Source: Bacteroidota bacterium (GTDB lineage Bacteria; Bacteroidota; Ignavibacteria; Ignavibacteriales; Ignavibacteriaceae). From it: DNA of 52,839 bases. The stretch spans positions 1-52,839 of the forward strand of contig JAKALM010000010.1 of the NCBI GenBank assembly GCA_021824145.1, given 5' to 3'. The notes under the pieces were generated by a model. That model was not told where the DNA came from, ran no database searches, and saw nothing but the letters and a program-made list of their open reading frames with translations. The translations under genes were made by a program, and so were the position numbers. Shown here piece by piece: positions 1-9,030 of this stretch (its first letter is position 1; each line of letters opens with the position of its first letter).

Positions 1-374
1 CTGACTAAAAAGTGTTACATTTACCATTGAATCCCTCGATAAAGCTTGGTGTTTTTATTTTTTCCAAAACTAATTTACCACCTTTATTTGAGGGATTTAT
101 TTTTTATTATTTTGGACAGATATGATAATAAAAATCAATCATGAATTTGAATCTTCAATAAGAAAACTGTAATTTTGAATAGTAAAGTTTTTTATTGTTA
201 TGTTAAATTTTAAAAATTTCAAACAAGAAACTGGCTTCAAACAATTAAGAAGTTACTTTGTCTCACGTTTTGAGAATGTATTTTAATTCTCTCCTCATTT
301 CCCATTTTTATATTAAAAATTCCAAATAAATATTTATCATTTTAATATCTAATTTTTTTCCAAGAGGAGAAGAT
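1..374. other. AT-rich intergenic region before lat
   Basis: No open frame, RNA gene or repeat stands out in this 374-base AT-rich stretch. It must carry the promoter and leader of the downstream aminotransferase gene. The only signal I can support is a purine-rich ribosome binding site (GAGGAGA) ending a few bases before the ATG at 375. Confidence 0.5.
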
Positions 375-1745
375 ATGAACAACGAAAATTTAAAATCACA
401 TGATGATGTTATGTTTGATCATTCAATTGTAACTCCAGATAAAGTTCATGAAACAATCAGTAAATTTATGCTTGTTGATGGTTTCGAATTTGTACTAGAT
501 ATAGAAAAAAGTCACGGTACAAGAATAGTTGATTCAAAAACTGGAGAAGTCTATTTAGACTTTTTTACATTTTTTGCTTCGTCTGCTTTGGGGATGAATC
601 ATCCTCGATTATTAGAAGAAAATGTAAAAAACGAATTGGCGCTTGCCGCGATAAACAAACCTTCTAATTCCGATATTTATACAACTCAAATGGCGGAATT
701 TGTAGATACTTTTTCACGTGTTGCAAAGCCTGATTATATGAAGTATCTATTTTTTATTTCTGGAGGAGCGCTTGCTGTTGAGAACGGACTTAAAGTTGCT
801 TTTGATTGGAAAGTTCAAAAGAACTTTTTAAAAGGTTATAAAGAAGAAAAGGGCCATCAAGTTATTCATTTTAAACAAGCTTTTCATGGCCGTAGCGGCT
901 ATACAATGTCTCTTACAAACACAGATCCAAATAAAATAAAATATTTCCCGAAATTTAATTGGCCAAGAATTACTAACCCTAAAATTAAATTTCCTTTAGA
1001 TGATAATTTGCAAGAAATTATTGCACTTGAAAATCAAGCTATTAATGAAATAAATACAGCAATTAAAAATAATCCTGATGATATTGCAGTTATCATTATT
1101 GAACCAATACAAGGCGAAGGCGGTGATAACTTTTTCAGAAAGGAATTTTTTGAAAGTCTTAGAAAAATTGCTGATGAAAATGAAATATTATTAATGTTTG
1201 ACGAGGTTCAATGTGGGTTTGGCTTAACAGGAAAATTTTGGGCATCTGAATATTATGTTAAACCAGATATAATTGCATTTGGCAAAAAAGCTCAAGTTTG
1301 TGGAATAATGGTTTCGGATAGGATTGATGATGTACCAGAAAATTGTTTTCATAAATCTAGTAGAATTAACTCTACTTGGGGAGCTAACTTTACTGATATG
1401 GTTAGATCAAAATATATTATGGAAATAATTGAAGAAGAAAATTTAATCGAAAATTCAAGAAATCAAGGAGAATATTTATTAAATAGTTTAATAAAACTTC
1501 AAAAAGATTTTCCTCACTTAATTAGCAATTCTAGAGGTTTGGGCTTAATGTGTTCATTTGATCTTCCAAACCCAGAATTAAGAAATGACTTTAAGGACAA
1601 GTGTTTGAAGGAAAAACTACTAATCCTTGGCTGCGGAGAAAAATCTATTCGATTTAGGCCTCCATTAAATGTTACTAAAGATGAAATTGATGAAGGGTTG
1701 CAAAAAATAAAAAAAGTATTATTTTTACTCTCATCAAATAATTAA
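375..1745 (+). CDS. lat: L-lysine 6-transaminase (lysine epsilon-aminotransferase)
   Basis: A PLP-dependent class III aminotransferase that would move the epsilon-amino group of lysine to 2-oxoglutarate, giving allysine/piperideine-6-carboxylate and glutamate in lysine catabolism. At 456 aa it has the usual family length. Visible signatures are HGRSGYTMSLTN near residues 171-182, typical of the lysine 6-transaminase subfamily; EPIQGEGG at 243-250; the PLP-pyridine Asp in DEVQ at 276; and the Schiff-base Lys in FGKKAQ at 304/305. The ATG at 375 follows a good GAGGAGA site. The gene stands alone, with a strong hairpin terminator directly after it. Other class III aminotransferases (ornithine, GABA) are possible, but the subfamily motifs fit lysine best. 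Confidence 0.88.
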   Translation: MNNENLKSHDDVMFDHSIVTPDKVHETISKFMLVDGFEFVLDIEKSHGTRIVDSKTGEVYLDFFTFFASSALGMNHPRLLEENVKNELALAAINKPSNSDIYTTQMAEFVDTFSRVAKPDYMKYLFFISGGALAVENGLKVAFDWKVQKNFLKGYKEEKGHQVIHFKQAFHGRSGYTMSLTNTDPNKIKYFPKFNWPRITNPKIKFPLDDNLQEIIALENQAINEINTAIKNNPDDIAVIIIEPIQGEGGDNFFRKEFFESLRKIADENEILLMFDEVQCGFGLTGKFWASEYYVKPDIIAFGKKAQVCGIMVSDRIDDVPENCFHKSSRINSTWGANFTDMVRSKYIMEIIEEENLIENSRNQGEYLLNSLIKLQKDFPHLISNSRGLGLMCSFDLPNPELRNDFKDKCLKEKLLILGCGEKSIRFRPPLNVTKDEIDEGLQKIKKVLFLLSSNN

Positions 1746-1762
1746 TTTTATATACTACTTGC

Positions 1763-1797
1763 ATGATACGGCTCCAATTGGGAGCCGTTATCATTTT
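1763..1797 (+). terminator. Intrinsic terminator of lat
   Basis: A GC-rich inverted repeat (ATGATACGGCTCC, loop, GGAGCCGTTATCAT, with one bulged base) lies 18 bases after the lat stop and is followed by a T-rich stretch. The first in-frame ATG of the rsmI frame lies inside this stem, which argues for a later rsmI start. Confidence 0.75.
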
Positions 1798-1810
1798 AAA
1801 TGTTTTGTTA

Positions 1811-2497
1811 ATGAATAATAAACTTTATATAATCAGCACTCCTATTGGCAATTTAAAAGATATAACACTTCGTGCAATTGAAACGTTAAAAGATGTTGAC
1901 TTTATTGCTTGTGAAGATACTAGAGTATCCTCTGTTTTACTTAAACATTATGGAATATCCAAAGAATTAATTTCAATAAATGCCGCAAATGAAAGCAGCA
2001 AAATTGAATTTGTTTTAAATAAAATTAATTCTGGAAAATCTTGCGCATTAATGTCTGATGCTGGTACTCCAGGCATTTCTGATCCAGGTGTAAGATTAAT
2101 TTCTTCAGCAATTAAATCGGGAATTGATTTAATTCCCATTCCTGGTGTAACTGCAGCAATAACTGCATTAACAATTAGCGGATTACCTTCTGATTCATTT
2201 TTATTTGAAGGATTTTTACCTCAAAAAAAAGGGAGACAAAAAAAATTACAATCTTTGATTGATGAAGACAGAACAATAATACTTTATGAATCTACTTATA
2301 GAATTGAAAAATTATTGAGAGAATTGTCAGAATATATGCCGGATAGATATATAGTTGTTTGTCGCGAACTAACAAAAAAATTTGAGGAAGTTTGGCGAGG
2401 TACTACATTATATTTATTGAATTCAATTAAAGATAAAACATTAAAAGGTGAATTTGTTATTGTAATCTCTCCCAAAAACTGGGTTATTAAAGTATAA
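1811..2497 (+). CDS. rsmI: 16S rRNA (cytidine1402-2'-O)-methyltransferase
   Basis: An SAM-dependent tetrapyrrole-methylase-fold enzyme that 2'-O-methylates C1402 in the decoding centre of 16S rRNA. RsmI hallmarks are visible: IISTPIGNLKDIT at residues 7-19, CEDTR at 34-38, SDAGTPGISDPG at 82-93 and PGVTAAITAL at 111-120. I use the ATG at 1811 (228 aa), because the frame's earlier ATG at 1763 lies in the lat terminator stem and would add 16 residues before the conserved N-terminus. The protein lacks the extra C-terminal region of longer (about 280 aa) proteobacterial RsmI, leaving only the catalytic fold. No clear Shine-Dalgarno is seen. It converges on apt. Confidence 0.92.
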   Translation: MNNKLYIISTPIGNLKDITLRAIETLKDVDFIACEDTRVSSVLLKHYGISKELISINAANESSKIEFVLNKINSGKSCALMSDAGTPGISDPGVRLISSAIKSGIDLIPIPGVTAAITALTISGLPSDSFLFEGFLPQKKGRQKKLQSLIDEDRTIILYESTYRIEKLLRELSEYMPDRYIVVCRELTKKFEEVWRGTTLYLLNSIKDKTLKGEFVIVISPKNWVIKV

Positions 2498-2511
2498 TAT
2501 TAATTTATCGT

Positions 2512-3042
2512 TTAATCTTCGTTTTCATATTCAATCAAGCTTCGCACTTCATATCCTTTTAATTTTTCTCTTCCTTTTAGAAAAGTTAATTCAATAATAA
2601 ATGAGGTTTGTACTACTTCTCCGCCAAGTTTTTCAATAAGATTTACAGCAGCTTTTGCGGTTCCTCCAGTGGCTAATAAATCGTCATGAAGTAAAATTTT
2701 TTCACCTAGCTTAATCGCATCTTTGTGTATTTCAATTGTATCGGTTCCATATTCAAGCGCATATGTTTCACTTTCTTTTTCAGCTGGTAATTTCCCTGGT
2801 TTACGAATTGGAATAAAACCTGCGTTTAATCTTTCTGCAAGCAATGCTCCAAAAATAAAACCGCGCGATTCTATACCCGCCACTTTTGAAATATTTAGAT
2901 CTTTTGAAAATTCATAAAGCAGATCTAGAGATGTTTTAATTGCTATTGGTTCTTTTAATAAAGTAGTAATATCTCTAAACATAATTCCCTTTTTGGGAAA
3001 GTCTTTAATTACGCGTATATATTTTTTTAGATCTTTTTCCAT
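2512..3042 (-). CDS. apt: Adenine phosphoribosyltransferase
   Basis: Converts adenine and PRPP to AMP and pyrophosphate in cytosolic purine salvage. The 176-aa protein has the normal APT length. It shows the ESRGF segment at residues 58-62 and the PRPP-binding loop around 116-131 ([13 protein letters not shown]), with the paired Asp residues and the Gly-rich turn. It lies 9 bases downstream of the crotonase gene on the same strand, so the two are probably cotranscribed with the PAP2-like gene upstream. No functional link to the crotonase is evident. It converges with rsmI. Confidence 0.95.
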   Translation of the reverse strand: MEKDLKKYIRVIKDFPKKGIMFRDITTLLKEPIAIKTSLDLLYEFSKDLNISKVAGIESRGFIFGALLAERLNAGFIPIRKPGKLPAEKESETYALEYGTDTIEIHKDAIKLGEKILLHDDLLATGGTAKAAVNLIEKLGGEVVQTSFIIELTFLKGREKLKGYEVRSLIEYENED

Positions 3043-3051
3043 ATAATTCCT

Positions 3052-3798
3052 CTATTTATTAATAAATTTCTTTATTCCATTTTGGAAGTCTTCAGTTGAT
3101 CTGCTTAATGTATTTAGTTTTACGCAATATTTTACAGCATCATCCACATTCATATTGTTTATTGAATGAATAATTTCTTTTGTCATCGACAAACTTTCTG
3201 AAGAATTTTGGATTAATTTTTTTGCAAGTAGTTTCGATTCTTGCATTATATCTTCCGAAAGATAATCTACTAAACCAATTTGATGTGCTTGCGTTCCATT
3301 AACCATGTCACCAGTAATCAATAATTTATTTGCTTTCCCTTGTCCCACCTTTTTTATTAAGAAAATCGAAACGATTGCAGGAATAAATCCAATTTTTACT
3401 TCAGAATAACCAAACTTTGAATCAGTTGGATGAGCTATTACAAAATCGCATACACTTGCAAGTCCGCATCCTCCAGCAATTGCATTGCCATTTACCGCAG
3501 CTATAGTTGGTTTAGGAAAATTATACACGGAAAGGAACATTTCTGCTAATTTTTCAGAATCCTTTTCATTTTCAGCAATAGAATAATTTTGAAGTTCGTT
3601 CAAATAAGATAAATCAGCACCTGCACAAAAACTTTTTCCTTCACCAGTAATAATTAATACTTTTATATTTTCTTGATATTTAATTTCATCAAGTTTTTTA
3701 ATTATTAAATCAACCATTTGAGGATGTAATGCATTCCTTTTCTCTGGACGATTTAATATTAAATATGCAATTCCATTTTCTTCAGAATATTTTATCAT
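3052..3798 (-). CDS. Enoyl-CoA hydratase/isomerase (crotonase) family protein
   Basis: A 248-aa crotonase-fold enzyme acting on an acyl-CoA thioester, probably in fatty-acid or branched-chain amino-acid breakdown. The oxyanion-hole segments are visible: FCAGADL at residues 57-63 and IAGGCGL at 107-113. Compared with classical enoyl-CoA hydratase, the second catalytic Glu is kept (GYSEVKIG, E133). The first, in the GGCxL segment, is replaced by Gly at 112. That pattern occurs in several crotonase subgroups, so the exact reaction (hydratase, isomerase or other) is unresolved. Its start overlaps the upstream membrane-protein gene by 17 bases, suggesting translational coupling. Confidence 0.82.
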   Translation of the reverse strand: MIKYSEENGIAYLILNRPEKRNALHPQMVDLIIKKLDEIKYQENIKVLIITGEGKSFCAGADLSYLNELQNYSIAENEKDSEKLAEMFLSVYNFPKPTIAAVNGNAIAGGCGLASVCDFVIAHPTDSKFGYSEVKIGFIPAIVSIFLIKKVGQGKANKLLITGDMVNGTQAHQIGLVDYLSEDIMQESKLLAKKLIQNSSESLSMTKEIIHSINNMNVDDAVKYCVKLNTLSRSTEDFQNGIKKFINK

Positions 3799-4399
3799 AA
3801 GAAAAATATTTTACAATTAATAAAATTTGTAAATACGTTGAAACAAATCCGAACAAAGCACCTATCATAACTTGAGAAAAAGTATGACATTTTAATTTTA
3901 TTCTTGACCATCCAACTACAAATGGAATCATAAAAAAAATGCCTCCAATCGGCCCAAATAAGTAAACCAAAATTGCTAATGGCCCGCTAGCGCCCATTGC
4001 GTGGACACTAATTTTCCAATTTTTATTAATAAGAACTACAATAAAAGTATTTGAAATATAACAAAACCAAAATGCTATGCTAATTAAATTTATATTATTT
4101 AAAGTTAAAATAATAAAACCTATTAAATAAATAATTTCAGATAATATAAATGGAATAGTTCTTTCTTCTTTTATAGTTGCATCTAGATCAATCAACTTCC
4201 CTTTGCTCTTAAAATAAATGAAAAGCAATATGTGAAATAAAAATCCAAATAAAAAACTAACTAAGATTAAAATTATTTTTTTCGATAAATCAGTTTCAAA
4301 ATGAAATGCGAAATAAGTAAAAAGGATTAATGTAAATGAAGGTGGAACAAATATAGTAGAAATTACCCTGGCAATTCTACTTGAGCTTTTTATTTCCAA
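3782..4399 (-). CDS. PAP2-like membrane protein
   Basis: A 205-aa integral membrane protein with about five to six hydrophobic helices. Its layout recalls the PAP2 (type 2 phosphatidic acid phosphatase) superfamily. A KEERTIPF segment near residue 77 resembles the KxxxxxxRP motif, HAMGASGP near 134 the PSGH motif, and SRIKLKCHTFSQ near 165 the SRxxxxxHxxxD motif. The last Asp is replaced by Gln and the PSGH match is loose, so catalysis is uncertain. It is first in a three-gene minus-strand group with the crotonase (17-base overlap) and apt. It could alternatively be a non-catalytic member or a prenyl-lipid-related membrane protein. Confidence 0.6.
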   Translation of the reverse strand: MEIKSSSRIARVISTIFVPPSFTLILFTYFAFHFETDLSKKIILILVSFLFGFLFHILLFIYFKSKGKLIDLDATIKEERTIPFILSEIIYLIGFIILTLNNINLISIAFWFCYISNTFIVVLINKNWKISVHAMGASGPLAILVYLFGPIGGIFFMIPFVVGWSRIKLKCHTFSQVMIGALFGFVSTYLQILLIVKYFSYDKIF

Positions 4400-4459
4400 A
4401 TTAGATCTTCCAATATTTCAATTATGAAAAGAAGAAAAATAATCAGCTATAAATATTTT

Positions 4460-5446
4460 TTATACTGCTATTTTAAACGAATTCAATTCTTCAAGATATT
4501 TCAACAAAATATCTTCCACTTTTGAATACTCAATTACAAACATAAGTGATTGCCTTACTACAGAAACATTAGGTAATGCTTTTAAATAACCCGAATAAAA
4601 TTTTCTATGTTCAATTACAGCTCTTTTTTCTCCCTTAGTTTTAATTGCAAATTTTAAATGTTTAAGGCATGTATTAATTTTTATATCCTCATCTATAATT
4701 GTTGATATTTTTTTATTTAATAATAATTCTTTAGCTTCTTTAAATATCCATGGATTACCAATTGCACCGCGAGCTATCATTACTCCATCGGCATTAGTTT
4801 CATCAAAAGCTCTTTTAACATCGTTTGCAGTTAAAACATTTCCGTTTAATATTACAGGAATTTTTACAACTTCTTTAATTCTCGGAATCCAAGTCCAATC
4901 AGCGTCGCCTTTATGCCCCATGGCTCTGGTTCTGCAGTGAACTGTCAATGCCTTAACACCAACATCTTCTAATCTTTTGGCAACTTCAAGAATTTTTATA
5001 TTTTTTTCGTCCCACCCTAATCTAGTTTTTACAGTTATTGGCAATGAAACATTTTCAATAACTCCTTTAACCAGCCTTTGCATATACTCAGGATCTTTTA
5101 GTAAACCTGCACCTGCACCATTTCCTACAACATTCTTTACCCAACAACCAGCATTAATATCAATTAAATCTGGATTTTCTATTTCCGCAATTTTTGCTGC
5201 CTCGATCATTGAATTTATAGCACCGCCATATATTTGAATTCCAACTGGTTTTTCTTCATCCGCAATTTCTAATTTCTTATGTGTTTTTTCAGATTTACGT
5301 ACCAATCCTTCAGAATTTACAAATTCAGTGTACACTATATCAGCTCCAAGTTCTTTGCAGATTAAACGAAATGAAACGTCGGTTACATCCTCCATTGGAG
5401 CTAATAAAATAGCTTTATCAATATTTATTTTATCAATTGTAAGCAT
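4460..5446 (-). CDS. dusB: tRNA-dihydrouridine synthase (DusB-like)
   Basis: An FMN-dependent TIM-barrel enzyme that reduces specific uridines in tRNA to dihydrouridine. The 328-aa protein carries the family start APMEDVTDVSFR at residues 16-27 and the catalytic-cysteine segment NAGCWVKNVVGNGAG at 98-112 with Cys101. Phosphate-binding GNV and IARGAIGNPWIF segments lie in the C-terminal half of the barrel. The residue after the catalytic Cys is Trp rather than the usual Pro. The gene is preceded by 90 bases without a gene and stands apart from the capA-like gene. The DusB versus other Dus assignment is by overall resemblance. Confidence 0.88.
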   Translation of the reverse strand: MLTIDKINIDKAILLAPMEDVTDVSFRLICKELGADIVYTEFVNSEGLVRKSEKTHKKLEIADEEKPVGIQIYGGAINSMIEAAKIAEIENPDLIDINAGCWVKNVVGNGAGAGLLKDPEYMQRLVKGVIENVSLPITVKTRLGWDEKNIKILEVAKRLEDVGVKALTVHCRTRAMGHKGDADWTWIPRIKEVVKIPVILNGNVLTANDVKRAFDETNADGVMIARGAIGNPWIFKEAKELLLNKKISTIIDEDIKINTCLKHLKFAIKTKGEKRAVIEHRKFYSGYLKALPNVSVVRQSLMFVIEYSKVEDILLKYLEELNSFKIAV

Positions 5447-5536
5447 CTAATTTTTTTTTCTTTACATCAAAAATAATAATAACTTAAGCAAATTGTAAGA
5501 TAGCAACTAGTGAAGTTTTTAAATTAACGCAGATGT

Positions 5537-6712
5537 CTAATTATTGGTTGAAATGATATTTTCAATTGAAATTTTATGTGTATAAGTTTCTAAAATATCT
5601 TTTGTATCATTAAAAGCTTGTCTCATTTTATTTAAATCACTTCCTGATAAAAAGTTAAATTCATTATTAATATTTTTGTTTAATAAAGGTAAAATTTCAT
5701 ATTCATTTTTATTTTTGATTTTACCTTTGTAAACCCAAGTTGGGATATAAGTAATTCTTGAAATTGAAGTGTAATTAGTAATTAAATTTTTAGTAAGATA
5801 TAAATTTAAAATAACTCCGCAGTCAGAATAACGCCATCTTTGATTAGAAATAAAATTACCAAGTGAGTATTCTACAAATCCAGAATCTAATTTGGAATTA
5901 TGAGTTTTAAAAAAAGTAACAGGTTCAATTACATGAGGATGCCCGCCTATGATTATATCGGCGCCATATTTTATAGTATTATCCACAATATTTTTTTGGA
6001 ATTCAGTGGGAAGTCTATGATACTCTTCGCCAAAATGATAATAAACCAATACAACATCTGCATTTTGTTTCCTAGCTGATTCTATATCATTTTTAATTAC
6101 TGAAGTGTCAATTAAATTAATTATATACTTATTATTTGGTGGAATGAGATTTCCATTCGTTCCATAAGTGTAAGCTAAAAAAGCAATTTTAATTCCTTTG
6201 ATATTAAAAATTCTGATTGAATCTCTATCTCTTTGCGATGTAAAAGTTCCGACATAATTTATTACATTCTTTTTAATAACAGAAATAGTTCTTAACAATC
6301 CATTTTCTCCCTTATCCAATGCATGGTTATTTGAAGTTGTTAGCAGATTAAATCCAGCATTTTTAATAGCAGATACAAATTCATCTGGTGCGTTGAAATA
6401 TGGATAGCCAGAATATCCTAAAGCTTTACCGCCAGTAACCGTTTCTAAATTTCCAAAAGCAAAATCAGATTTTTCTATATATTTTTTAACATATTGAAAA
6501 GTAGGATTAAAATCGAAACTATCAGTTTTCACCTTTGCATAATCAACTTGAGGAGAATGGCACATAAGATCGCCCACAGCAGAAATACAAATAGTAACTG
6601 TTGAATCTTGATTTATAAATTGATTAGATTTTTTATCGTTACTCTTTAATAAAAAAGTAAATATAAAAATTATAAGGATTGTAAAACCAAGTAAAATGAA
6701 TTTCTTTTGCAT
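5537..6712 (-). CDS. CapA-like metallophosphoesterase-fold protein
   Basis: A 391-aa protein anchored by one N-terminal helix (residues about 4-22), with the rest outside the cytoplasm. The CapA/PgsA fold is visible: AVGDLMCH at 45-52 (metal Asp48), GNLETVTGG at 87-95, SNNHALDKG at 127-135, YYHFGEE at 224-230 and GGHPHVIEP at 256-264. These provide the His/Asp/Asn ligands of a calcineurin-like metal centre. CapA homologues occur in poly-gamma-glutamate capsule synthesis, but no capB/capC neighbours lie here. The role in this cell is therefore unknown, and a cell-surface phosphatase or ligase-accessory function is possible. A hairpin terminator lies just upstream of its start. Confidence 0.78.
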   Translation of the reverse strand: MQKKFILLGFTILIIFIFTFLLKSNDKKSNQFINQDSTVTICISAVGDLMCHSPQVDYAKVKTDSFDFNPTFQYVKKYIEKSDFAFGNLETVTGGKALGYSGYPYFNAPDEFVSAIKNAGFNLLTTSNNHALDKGENGLLRTISVIKKNVINYVGTFTSQRDRDSIRIFNIKGIKIAFLAYTYGTNGNLIPPNNKYIINLIDTSVIKNDIESARKQNADVVLVYYHFGEEYHRLPTEFQKNIVDNTIKYGADIIIGGHPHVIEPVTFFKTHNSKLDSGFVEYSLGNFISNQRWRYSDCGVILNLYLTKNLITNYTSISRITYIPTWVYKGKIKNKNEYEILPLLNKNINNEFNFLSGSDLNKMRQAFNDTKDILETYTHKISIENIISTNN

Positions 6713-6721
6713 ATAAAAAAA

Positions 6722-6752
6722 TAAGGCTGAATTAAATTACTAATTCAGCCTT
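6722..6752 (-). terminator. Terminator after the histone-like gene
   Basis: The inverted repeat AAGGCTGAATT / AATTCAGCCTT has a short loop and is followed on the minus strand by a run of T. It sits between the stop of the small histone-like gene and the start of the capA-like gene, so it should end transcription of the former. Confidence 0.75.
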
Positions 6753-6773
6753 AAAATCTAGTTCAAGCAGAGC

Positions 6774-6965
6774 CTATGATTTATTTTCCTTTCTTTGAGC
6801 TTTTACTTCCTGAATGTCTTTTCTAATTTCTTGAGCATGCTTTCTCAAGTCGCTCAGTCCTTTACGTAAGCGCGTTCCAGCTGCTGCTTGTCCCTTAACG
6901 TAGAACTTTTCGAAATCAGTTTCCAAATTTTTAACTGATTGGACTAAGTTCTCAAATTTTTCCAT
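6774..6965 (-). CDS. Small histone H1/Hc1-like DNA-binding protein
   Basis: A 63-aa basic, fully helical protein. The central segment FYVKGQAAAGTRLRKGLSDL (residues 22-41), followed by KHAQEIRKDIQEVK, matches the short Hc1-like histone H1 family common in Bacteroidota. Members bind DNA non-specifically and are presumed nucleoid proteins. The acidic-to-basic heptad pattern also suggests a helical hairpin or coiled coil. A strong Shine-Dalgarno (AGGAGG, just before the ATG) and a dedicated terminator imply a well expressed single-gene transcript, as expected for an abundant nucleoid protein. The function in vivo is inferred from the family only. Confidence 0.82.
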   Translation of the reverse strand: MEKFENLVQSVKNLETDFEKFYVKGQAAAGTRLRKGLSDLRKHAQEIRKDIQEVKAQRKENKS

Positions 6966-6997
6966 GTATACCTCCTGTAAATAAATTGTTAAATTAG

Positions 6998-8998
6998 TTA
7001 TTTAGAGTTCTCGAAAACGATCTCAGCTATATCTCTCACTTCTACCTGTTCCGATTTTTCAAAATGCTTTACACCATCATTCAGCATTGTCATACAAAAT
7101 GGACACGCTGAAGCAATTGTATCTGCTTGTGTTTCTAATGCTTCTTTTGTTCTTTCAATATTAATTCTACCACCTTCTTCATCTTCAAGAAACATTCTTC
7201 CCCCTCCAGCTCCACAACAGAATCCTTTTGTTTTATTTCTTTTCATTTCAATTAGTTCTAAACCATTAATACTTTTTAAAGAATTTCTTGGTGCATCGAA
7301 TTCACTGCTATATCTGCCTAAATAGCAAGAATCATGATATGTAACTTTCTTATTACTTTCTTCATCCTTTAATTGAATTTTATTCTCATTCACTAGCTGT
7401 TGGATAAATTGCGAGTGATGAATTACTTCATAATTACCACCAAACTGTTTATACTCGTTGCCTAAAGAATGAAAGCAATGCGGGCAAGCAGTTACAATCT
7501 TTTTAACGCCATATCCATTCAAAGTTTCTATATTTTCTTTAATCAGCATTTGTGCTAAATACTCATTTCCCAATCTTCTTGCTGTATCTCCGGTACATTT
7601 TTCTTCTGTACCTAATATTCTAAAATTAATATTTGCTTTTTGCATAAGTGAAGCAAAAGCTTTTGAAACTTTTTTATATCTGTCATCAAAAGAACCTGCA
7701 CATCCAACCCAAAAAAGAATTTCGCAATTTGAATCTTCTGCCATTGTTTTTATGTTCATTCCTTCAGCCCAATTTGCTCTATCAGCTTGATTAAAAGCCC
7801 ACGGTGTTGAATTAGTTTCTAAACTCTTAAATACATTATTCAAATTTGAAGGAAATTGCGATTCCGTTAAAACCAGATTTCGTCTCATATCAACAATTGA
7901 ATCTACATGTTCAATCATAACCGGGCATTCTTGCACACATGACATACATGTTGTGCATTCCCAAAGTTCTGTATCAGTAATATAATTATGCACTAAAGTT
8001 TTTCCGAAAATTACGTCATCGTTCAAACCAGAAGCTAATAATGGAGCTTTTTCTTTAGTGCGTTTTCTTATGTCTCCAATTATTTTTCTTGGAGATAATG
8101 ATTTGCCAACAGTAGCAGCGGGACAAGCTGCAGTGCATCTTCCGCATTCGGTACAAGAATACCCGTCTAAAAGTTGTTTCCATGAAAGTTGTTCTATATC
8201 TGCTGCTCCATAAACTTCAATTGTTTCGTCTTCAAGATTTAATGGCTTTAGTGTATTTCTTATTGGAGCTAAATTAGCGAAATAAGTATTTGGTATTGAA
8301 GTTAATACATGTAAATGTTTTGAATAAGGCAAGATATTTAAGAAACTTAAAACTACTAAAATGTGCATCCACCAAAAAACATTAAAAAATAAAGATGCGT
8401 TCTTAACATTTGCTCCATAAAAAATGCGACTTAGAAATAAAGAAATTGGATGGATTTCAAAATTGGAAAGAACATATCCTCGTTCAGCTATTGATGAAAT
8501 GTTTTCGCCAAACATTGCGATACAAACAAACATTATTAATAAGAGAATTATTGTTGCATCAATCTTTCCATGTCTATCAACTTCAAGTCTTGGTATTTTT
8601 TGAACGAATCTTCTGAACAGCGCATATAAGATTGAAAGAATAACTAACAATCCAAAAATATCTTCAATTAAAGTAATAGCAGAATAAATTGGTCCTAAAA
8701 ATGCAAGACTAAATGCAGAATAAAATCCTTGTATAATTGCTTCTAAAACAGCAAATAGAAACAGAACAAAGCCCCAAAAAATAATAAAATGTGAAATACC
8801 TGCTTTAAAATCTCTAAAAAGTTTAGTTTGCCCGAATGCGATAACTAAAACATTTTTTATTCTTTTACCAACATTATCAAATCTATCATCTTTCTTTTTA
8901 GCAACAAGTAAATATTTAATAAGATTTCTACTGCTCCAGGTAAAAAAGCCCAAAGCAGAAATAAAAATTATTATAAAAATGATATTAGTTATTCCCAT
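6998..8998 (-). CDS. Membrane (Fe-S) oxidoreductase with DUF224/CCG domains, EMO-like
   Basis: A 666-aa redox protein. About five membrane helices (residues 5-225, NarI-like) contain His residues suitable for heme b. A cytosolic dicluster ferredoxin domain follows (Cys 282/285/288/292 and 348/351/354/358). Two Cys-rich CCG-type domains come last, with VTACPHCFH near 520, GFCCGAGGGRMF near 600 and SACPFCMTML near 640. This is the layout of HdrD/GlpC-like proteins and of ETF:(methyl)menaquinone oxidoreductases, which pass electrons from acyl-CoA dehydrogenases via ETF to quinone. An acyl-CoA dehydrogenase (10634) and a crotonase (3052) lie nearby, but no etfAB genes are in the window. The quinone-reductase role is therefore inferred. 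Confidence 0.75.
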   Translation of the reverse strand: MGITNIIFIIIFISALGFFTWSSRNLIKYLLVAKKKDDRFDNVGKRIKNVLVIAFGQTKLFRDFKAGISHFIIFWGFVLFLFAVLEAIIQGFYSAFSLAFLGPIYSAITLIEDIFGLLVILSILYALFRRFVQKIPRLEVDRHGKIDATIILLLIMFVCIAMFGENISSIAERGYVLSNFEIHPISLFLSRIFYGANVKNASLFFNVFWWMHILVVLSFLNILPYSKHLHVLTSIPNTYFANLAPIRNTLKPLNLEDETIEVYGAADIEQLSWKQLLDGYSCTECGRCTAACPAATVGKSLSPRKIIGDIRKRTKEKAPLLASGLNDDVIFGKTLVHNYITDTELWECTTCMSCVQECPVMIEHVDSIVDMRRNLVLTESQFPSNLNNVFKSLETNSTPWAFNQADRANWAEGMNIKTMAEDSNCEILFWVGCAGSFDDRYKKVSKAFASLMQKANINFRILGTEEKCTGDTARRLGNEYLAQMLIKENIETLNGYGVKKIVTACPHCFHSLGNEYKQFGGNYEVIHHSQFIQQLVNENKIQLKDEESNKKVTYHDSCYLGRYSSEFDAPRNSLKSINGLELIEMKRNKTKGFCCGAGGGRMFLEDEEGGRINIERTKEALETQADTIASACPFCMTMLNDGVKHFEKSEQVEVRDIAEIVFENSK

Positions 8999-9030
8999 AT
9001 TTCAATTTAATATGTAAGTAAAATTTTTGA

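Noticed and set aside
1763-1810. Earlier ATG start for rsmI
   Set aside because: It falls in the lat terminator stem and adds 16 residues before the conserved N-terminus.
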